DNA of 64,000 nucleotides from Polaribacter porphyrae (GTDB lineage: Bacteria; Bacteroidota; Bacteroidia; Flavobacteriales; Flavobacteriaceae), in NCBI RefSeq assembly GCF_002954685.1, contig NZ_MSCN01000001.1, positions 1,754,429 through 1,818,428 of the forward strand. The letters are read 5' to 3'. This document shows positions 60,195 through 64,000 of the stretch, one piece after another; within the stretch, counting starts at the first letter, position 1; each line of letters begins with the position of its first letter. Both the position numbers and the translations under genes were made by a program. The notes below the pieces were generated by a model. The model was given only the letters and a program-made list of their open reading frames with translations, ran no database searches and was not told the DNA's origin.

Positions 60195-60428
60195 ATGAGT
60201 TTAGAAGCTAGAAAAATAAAATTTATACAAGAATTTTTGAAACTTCAAAGTGAAGAAGTAATTTCTCGCTTTGAAAAAATATTGAGTAATGAAAGTAAAA
60301 TATCCAGCAAAAGAATATTTGAACCTATGACTCAAGATGAACTAAATAAAAGAATTGACCAATCAGAATCTGATTTCAGAAATAATAAATTTAAAAATAG
60401 TTCAGAACTTTTAGTAAAATTCCAATAA
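60195..60428 (+). CDS. antitoxin of a ParDE/RelBE-type pair
   Basis: A 77-aa, charged, mostly helical protein (RKIKFIQEFLKLQSEEVISR, then MTQDELNKRIDQSESDFR). Its stop overlaps the start of the toxin gene by 1 nt (TAATG), the classic antitoxin-first order. The tail is Asn/Lys-rich and probably wraps the toxin. No DNA-binding motif stands out. The assignment rests mainly on its partner. Confidence 0.75.
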   Translation: MSLEARKIKFIQEFLKLQSEEVISRFEKILSNESKISSKRIFEPMTQDELNKRIDQSESDFRNNKFKNSSELLVKFQ

Positions 60429-60745
60429 TGGAATTTGAAATTGTTTGGTCTGATTTTGCAGAAACTCAACTTGACGAAATTTATAACTATTATAAAAATA
60501 AAGCAAGTAAAAGTGTGGCAACAAAACTTTTAAGAGGTATTATCCAAGAGCCAAATAAACTAATAAAATCATCACTAATTGGTCAAAAAGAGGAATTACT
60601 AAAACAAAGAGAAAACGTCTATAGATATTTAATTTTTAAAAACTATAAAATCATTTACTCTGTAGATAATGAAAAGAGATTTATAAAAATTGTAGATGTT
60701 TTTGATACCCGACAAAATCCTCCGAAATTAAAAAGAACGAAATAA
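60428..60745 (+). CDS. RelE/ParE-superfamily toxin
   Basis: A 105-aa protein with the plasmid-stabilisation-system fold: WSDFAETQLDEIYNYYKNKA, SKSVATKLLRGII, then YRYLIFKNYKIIYSVDNEKR and VDVFDTRQNPPKL. The R-Y and K-I-I-Y strands and the V-x-VFDTRQ(N)P end are typical of ParE/RelE toxins of Bacteroidota, which act on gyrase or on ribosome-bound mRNA. Sequence alone does not say which. The module lies between the lipid operon and the phasin-like genes. Confidence 0.85.
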   Translation: MEFEIVWSDFAETQLDEIYNYYKNKASKSVATKLLRGIIQEPNKLIKSSLIGQKEELLKQRENVYRYLIFKNYKIIYSVDNEKRFIKIVDVFDTRQNPPKLKRTK

Positions 60746-60815
60746 GTTTTTTTTGCTATATAAACCCTTTTTTAATTACAAAATGGCTTTATTAATGAAG
60801 ATTTCTTATCATTAT

Positions 60816-60823
60816 TATATTTG
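60816..60823 (+). promoter_or_regulatory. -7 box for the phasin-like/BTAD operon
   Basis: TATATTTG fits TAnnTTTG, 53 nt before ATG 60877. It lacks the TGTAACT repeats found at the two promoters at 62374 and 62698. Confidence 0.4.
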
Positions 60824-60876
60824 TATTTTGTTTAATAACCTTTTTATGTAACCATAGTACCTATCCTATTAAAATT

Positions 60877-61392
60877 ATGACAAAAAAACAAAATCAAAAT
60901 GCTTCATTTATGGTGCGTTTTAATCAACAGATATTCGAAGAAAATGGCGAATCTAATGTGCAATGGAGAGGTAAAATTTCTCACGTTCAAGATGGAGATG
61001 AAAAACGATTTTCAGATTTTAATGATGCCTTATTATTTATGCAAAATAAGTTAGCAACATTAACTGAAAAAGCTACTGAACACGAATCTGTTGAAAAACA
61101 AGAAAGTATTTTAGACAAAAGCTTATCTGTTTGGCAAACTTTAAAAGATGTTGGCCCAAAAGTAATTCGAGACACCATTAGAGATCCTAAAAAACAATTG
61201 ACAAATTTACAGGATGAAATTCAGGATAAAATCAGCACTTTTGGAGAAGAAATTTCAGAAAAAGTACAAATTGATGAATGGAGAAACGCATCAAGATCTG
61301 ACTTTCATAAAATTAAAAATGAAATTGAAAAATTATCTTCTCAAATTCAAAAACTGACTACAAAAGTTGATAAAATCAACAAACAAAAGTAA
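60877..61392 (+). CDS. coiled-coil protein, phasin-associated type
   Basis: A 171-aa soluble protein. Residues 10-60 are a small beta/alpha segment (MVRFNQQIFEENGESNVQWR, FSDFNDALLFMQNKL) and the rest is amphipathic helix (SVWQTLKDVGPKVI, FGEEISEKVQIDEWR, IEKLSSQIQKLTTKVDKI). It resembles regulatory or accessory proteins found with phasins and BTAD regulators; I know no formal domain. The BTAD gene follows after 8 nt, so they share a transcript. It could bind a granule surface or the regulator. Confidence 0.6.
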   Translation: MTKKQNQNASFMVRFNQQIFEENGESNVQWRGKISHVQDGDEKRFSDFNDALLFMQNKLATLTEKATEHESVEKQESILDKSLSVWQTLKDVGPKVIRDTIRDPKKQLTNLQDEIQDKISTFGEEISEKVQIDEWRNASRSDFHKIKNEIEKLSSQIQKLTTKVDKINKQK

Positions 61393-61400
61393 AACTTACT

Positions 61401-62204
61401 ATGTCAGATTTCCTTCAAGAATTAGAAGAACTAGAATGTTTCCAAAAAAATGCAACAATACGTATTGAAACTTTGGGGAATTTTCGTGCTTGGAGAAATC
61501 AAGAAAAAATAGAAGCCAAAGATTGGGGGCGTGATAAAACCATTCAACTACTACAATATTTAATTTCTAACCGTCAAAGAAATGCACTTCATAAAGAAAA
61601 AATTATGGATAATCTTTGGGACGATTGGAATGATCGTGATTTTAAAGTGGCTTTACATGGCATTAATAAAGTATTGGAGCCTAATAGACCTTCTAGAACA
61701 GAAGCTCAATTTATCATTAGACAAGGTGTAAGTTATCAAATAGATTTAACCAAAGTTTGGATTGATGCTGAAGCTCTTGAACAATACATCACAATTGGTA
61801 ATAAAAGTTTAAATACTGATAAGTATATTGCTAAAAGAGCTTATCAAAATGCCATTAAATTATATAATGGTTCTTATTTACCCAATAGAATTTATGAAGA
61901 TTGGACATCTGAAGAGAGAGAAAAAACACAACTACTTATACTAGGAGCTTATATAACATTGGCAGAAATTTTAATTGATGAGAATCCTTTAGAAAGCATA
62001 CGTTTAGCACAAAATGCTATAGCTATTGATGCAACTTGGGAAGATGCATACAGAGTTCAAATGAAAGCATACATTAAAAAAGGAAACAGACCACAAGCCA
62101 TAAAAACTTATATGAAATGTGAGGTAATTCTTGAAGAAGAATATGGAATTTCTCCTCTACCAGAAACCAAGAAGTTATTGCAAGAAATAGAAGCTATTCA
62201 GTAA
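61401..62204 (+). CDS. SARP-like transcriptional activator with BTAD domain
   Basis: A 267-aa protein: an OmpR-like winged helix (about 18-115: RIETLGNFRAWRNQEKIEAK, DWGRDKTIQLLQYLISNRQR, KIMDNLWDDWNDRDFKVALH) followed by the bacterial transcriptional activator (BTAD) TPR-like domain (about 120-267: YNGSYLPNRIYEDWTSEERE, then AIAIDATWEDAYRVQMKAYI, YGISPLPETKKL). This is the layout of the Streptomyces SARP/AfsR family, whose members bind 7-bp direct repeats with an 11-bp period next to the promoter. Such repeats occur 143 and 467 nt downstream, before two phasin-like genes. It is therefore the likely activator of those genes. Confidence 0.88.
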   Translation: MSDFLQELEELECFQKNATIRIETLGNFRAWRNQEKIEAKDWGRDKTIQLLQYLISNRQRNALHKEKIMDNLWDDWNDRDFKVALHGINKVLEPNRPSRTEAQFIIRQGVSYQIDLTKVWIDAEALEQYITIGNKSLNTDKYIAKRAYQNAIKLYNGSYLPNRIYEDWTSEEREKTQLLILGAYITLAEILIDENPLESIRLAQNAIAIDATWEDAYRVQMKAYIKKGNRPQAIKTYMKCEVILEEEYGISPLPETKKLLQEIEAIQ

Positions 62205-62335
62205 ATTTAAGATATGGTTTTCAATGATTTACACGGTTTTTTCTCAACAAATCTAACCACAATTATTTGTGATAATCAGAGAAATCCATGTCAGTTTTTT
62301 TCCATATAAGTAAAATCTGTATCAATAAAACTTCC

Positions 62336-62381
62336 TGTCATCAACTTGTAACTCATCTGTAACTCGTACTTCTTATGTTTG
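62336..62381 (+). promoter_or_regulatory. SARP-type direct-repeat promoter 1
   Basis: TGTAACT at 62347-62353 and 62358-62364, separated by CATC, repeat with an 11-bp period. A degenerate third unit, TGTCATC (62336-62342), keeps the same phase. Nine nt after the last repeat stands TATGTTTG (62374-62381), a TAnnTTTG box. No normal -33 TTG is present, as expected for an activator-dependent promoter. The ATG in the -7 box (62375) is not a translation start. Confidence 0.8.
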
Positions 62382-62410
62382 CATCAAAATTAGAATTAAA
62401 ACTAAAAAAA

Positions 62411-62668
62411 ATGAAAACAATACATACGAACACAATTAAGAAACAGGCTTTAGAATTAAATAATAAAGCATTAAAAACTACAGAAAAGGTTGTTTTAACT
62501 TCTATTGACAAAATAGAAAAGGTTCAAAATAAAACTGATGAGTTATTAAAAAAAGGATTTAATTTTTCAGAAAAACAACAAGACAAATTATTTAACAGCC
62601 TAGAAAATAGTAAAAAAATGATTTGGAAAAACTTGAACAAAGGGTTAGATTTTTTTAGCAAAAACTAA
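62411..62668 (+). CDS. phasin-like protein, 85 aa
   Basis: Start ATG 62411 (MKTIHTNTIKKQ). The upstream in-frame ATG at 62375 lies inside the promoter box. The protein is one or two long amphipathic helices (NNKALKTTEKVVLTSIDKIE, then FNFSEKQQDKLFNSLENSK). It shares a pattern with the genes at 62743 and 63664: a Thr-rich helix ending in a turn, then a Q-x-Q/KQQ segment with (D/N)-x-LFN/V-x-ET-LE(N/S). Phasins coat PHA or lipid granules. The window has no PHA synthase but does have TAG/wax ester enzymes. Confidence 0.6.
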   Translation: MKTIHTNTIKKQALELNNKALKTTEKVVLTSIDKIEKVQNKTDELLKKGFNFSEKQQDKLFNSLENSKKMIWKNLNKGLDFFSKN

Positions 62669-62670
62669 TC

Positions 62671-62705
62671 TGTAACTCATCTGTAACTCCCCAAACTTAT
62701 ATTTG
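62671..62705 (+). promoter_or_regulatory. SARP-type direct-repeat promoter 2
   Basis: TGTAACT at 62671-62677 and 62682-62688, with the same CATC spacer and 11-bp period as promoter 1. TATATTTG (62698-62705) starts after the same 9-nt gap (CCCCAAACT). The repeat begins 2 nt after the stop of the preceding phasin-like gene. ATG 62743 is 37 nt downstream. Confidence 0.8.
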
Positions 62706-62742
62706 TACAAAATTAAATAATAAAGACATAAAACAATATATT

Positions 62743-63582
62743 ATGGCAACAAAGAAAAGCAAAAAACAAGATAAATTAGGAAAAGCAAAAGCAATCGTTA
62801 AAAAAATAAATAGCGATTTAATTGATGCATCTTTCAACGCTATTGAAACTACTGTAAAAACAGGAGAAAAATGGCAAAAATTAACAGCAAAATTGGTTAA
62901 AAAAGCAGAACCATTAACAAAACAACAAATTAATATGGTTGTGGAAACTGCAGAATCTATTAAAGGTCAGTTAGAAACTAGTACAGAGCGTTTAAAAACA
63001 TTAGTAGGTTATGATCCTGAAATGTTAGAAAATGCCAAAAAGAAGGTTACTGAACATCCTTTAGTAGAAAAAGCTGAAGAAATGAAAGACAAGTTAGAAA
63101 AAGAAGTTTCTAACAATAAGTATGTAAAGAAAGCAGAAAAAATGTCTGAAAAGTTAAAGAAAAATAGTTCTGAAACTATTGATGATGTAAAAGGTAAAAT
63201 TGAAGATTATACAGAAGATGCTTTAAATACAGTTAACGAAAAGTTAGACGATATTAAGCCAACAAAAACTAAAAAAACAGCAAAGAAAAAAGTAGTAAAA
63301 AAAGAAGTTGTTGTTGAAGAAAAAATAGTTGTAGAAAAAGTTGAACAAAAAGATGATTTAAAGGTAATTAAAGGAATTGGACCTGTATTAGAAAAATCTT
63401 TGAATGAGTTAAATGTTACTGCTTACAGCCAAATTGCAAAAATGACGATTAAAAACATGACCAAATTATTAAATGATGCAGGTATTAATGCAAAGATTTA
63501 TGATTTATCTGGTTGGAAAGCACAATCGAAATTAGCATTAAAAGGAGACATGGAAGCAGTTAAAAACTGGGAAAGAAAGTAA
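62743..63582 (+). CDS. phasin-like protein with C-terminal helix-hairpin-helix domain
   Basis: A 279-aa protein in three parts. Residues 1-110 are a phasin-like helical domain (FNAIETTVKTGEKWQKLTAK, LTKQQINMVVETAESIKGQ). Residues 110-205 are a long charged helix and a Lys/Glu/Val-rich linker (KKTAKKKVVKKEVVVEEKIV). Residues 210-279 are a helix-hairpin-helix domain (LKVIKGIGPVLEKSLNELNV). HhH domains often bind DNA, and the basic linker resembles DNA-binding tails of PhaM/PhaF-type phasins, which tie granules to the nucleoid. A granule-to-DNA tether is a reasonable inference. It is driven by direct-repeat promoter 2. Confidence 0.7.
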   Translation: MATKKSKKQDKLGKAKAIVKKINSDLIDASFNAIETTVKTGEKWQKLTAKLVKKAEPLTKQQINMVVETAESIKGQLETSTERLKTLVGYDPEMLENAKKKVTEHPLVEKAEEMKDKLEKEVSNNKYVKKAEKMSEKLKKNSSETIDDVKGKIEDYTEDALNTVNEKLDDIKPTKTKKTAKKKVVKKEVVVEEKIVVEKVEQKDDLKVIKGIGPVLEKSLNELNVTAYSQIAKMTIKNMTKLLNDAGINAKIYDLSGWKAQSKLALKGDMEAVKNWERK

Positions 63583-63609
63583 TTAATTTAAGTTTAAATA
63601 ATCCTGTTT

Positions 63610-63627
63610 TCAATAAAATTTTATTGA
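63610..63627. terminator. 18-bp perfect palindrome after the HhH phasin-like gene
   Basis: TCAATAAAATTTTATTGA is fully self-complementary and lies 28 nt after the stop at 63582. It is probably an AT-rich terminator or mRNA end hairpin, though an operator for the gene at 63664 is possible. Confidence 0.45.
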
Positions 63628-63663
63628 GAATAAATTATTAAAACATACAAAAAAAGTAAAATT

Positions 63664-63954
63664 ATGAGTACTAAAAAAACAAAAAAAGTAAACTTTACTA
63701 AAAAAGTAAATACAGCAATAGAAACTGTTAAAACTTCTGCAAAAAAAGCTAATGATTATGCTTTAAATACTACAGAAGATGTTGTTACAGAAACAATAAC
63801 AATAGCTAGCCAATGGCAAAAAGTAGCTAATAAAGCTTTAAAAGGTGGAGTTCAGTTATTAGATAATCAACAAAATTTAGTGTTAGACACTTTAGAGTCT
63901 TACAAAAAACATTTTGTTAATGGAAAAAAGAGATTTAGCAAAATATTTGCTTAA
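63664..63954 (+). CDS. phasin-like protein, 96 aa
   Basis: A Lys/Thr-rich amphipathic helical protein (MSTKKTKKVNFTKKVNTAIE, YALNTTEDVVTETITIASQW, QLLDNQQNLVLDTLESYKK). It is paralogous to the products at 62411 (KALKTTEKVV, QQDKLFNSLENSKK) and to the first 110 residues at 62743 (SQWQK/KWQKL motif). There is no signal peptide. No TGTAACT repeat stands upstream, so it may be read from the 62698 promoter or its own weak one. Confidence 0.6.
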   Translation: MSTKKTKKVNFTKKVNTAIETVKTSAKKANDYALNTTEDVVTETITIASQWQKVANKALKGGVQLLDNQQNLVLDTLESYKKHFVNGKKRFSKIFA

Positions 63955-63981
63955 TCAAGTTCCCCACTATTACAATAAAAC

Positions 63982-64000
63982 CAAGTTAAAATTTAACTTG
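63982..64000 (+). terminator. palindrome at the window end, probable terminator
   Basis: CAAGTTAAA (63982-63990) pairs with TTTAACTTG (63992-64000) around one base, 27 nt after the last phasin-like stop. The sequence beyond the window, which would show a T run, is not available. Confidence 0.45.

Noticed and set aside
60828..60835. A third TTGTTTAA arm upstream of the phasin/BTAD operon
   Set aside because: No matching TTAAACA arm exists at the 24-bp offset seen at the two light-cluster operators.
62375..62410. In-frame ATG that would extend the first phasin-like gene upstream
   Set aside because: This ATG lies inside the TATGTTTG promoter box, so it is upstream of the likely transcription start; ATG 62411 fits better.
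60877..63954. Polyhydroxyalkanoate granule locus
   Set aside because: Phasin-like proteins are present, but no PHA synthase, reductase or depolymerase is visible in the window; the adjacent neutral-lipid genes are the better context.
1..64000. CRISPR arrays, rRNA operons, prophage or complete insertion sequences
   Set aside because: No regularly spaced direct repeats of CRISPR type, no rRNA sequence, no phage structural genes and no intact transposase were seen.

Overview
The window is AT-rich and gene-dense. It comes from a member of the Bacteroidota, most likely a marine Flavobacteriaceae (Polaribacter/Tenacibaculum-like). The evidence is type IX secretion C-terminal sorting domains, SusC/SusD-like genes, a hybrid two-component system, the TAnnTTTG promoter box of this phylum, and flavobacterial small-protein families (Lacal_2735, TIGR03643, DUF2256). 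The genus is inferred from style only.

Region 1 (1-13.2 kb) is a tightly packed set of exported proteins: the tail of a T9SS substrate, a 52-aa exported peptide, small lipoproteins, three class-C beta-lactamase-fold serine hydrolases, a DUF4932-like putative metallopeptidase, an S41 peptidase, an amidohydrolase and a TlpA-like lipoprotein. Many genes overlap by 1-4 nt. The substrate is not evident. Region 2 (13.2-15.9 kb) is a decayed mobile-element remnant: rteC, a helix-turn-helix (excisionase-like) gene frameshifted in an A6 run, and a nonsense-interrupted regulator fragment, with palindromes between them.

Region 3 (16.0-37.1 kb) is a polysaccharide utilization locus, probably for beta-1,4-galactan. 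It runs HTCS regulator, SusC, SusD, SusE/F-like lipoprotein, SGNH hydrolase, T9SS surface protein, clan GH-A enzyme (possibly GH147), two GH2 beta-galactosidases, a GDPD-family lipoprotein and a GH53 endo-galactanase. Region 4 (37.0-38.8 kb, minus strand) is a HupE-like membrane protein and a DUF4198 metal-uptake-type gene broken by one in-frame stop.

Region 5 (38.9-51.6 kb) is a light-damage cluster. It has four photolyase/cryptochrome-family proteins, flavin reductase-like protein, SDRs, DUF2256, TIGR03643, folE, glutathione peroxidase, TspO, SRPBCC and SnoaL-like proteins. The two operon heads carry the same inverted repeat, TTGTTTAA-N16-TTAAACAW, which may be a shared operator. A tRNA-Pro(GGG) follows.

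Region 6 (51.9-64.0 kb) looks like a neutral-lipid synthesis and storage locus. It holds a WS/DGAT acyltransferase with a SCP2-like tail, two alpha/beta hydrolases, a GPAT-HAD-LPAAT fusion and gpsA. A ParDE/RelBE-type toxin-antitoxin pair comes next, then a phasin-like protein, a SARP-type (BTAD) regulator and three more phasin-like proteins. Two of the phasin-like genes have promoters with identical architecture: 7-bp direct repeats at 11-bp period ending 9 bp before the -7 box. This is the arrangement SARP regulators bind, and it suggests the adjacent BTAD protein controls granule-coat genes. This is the most novel-looking system in the window.
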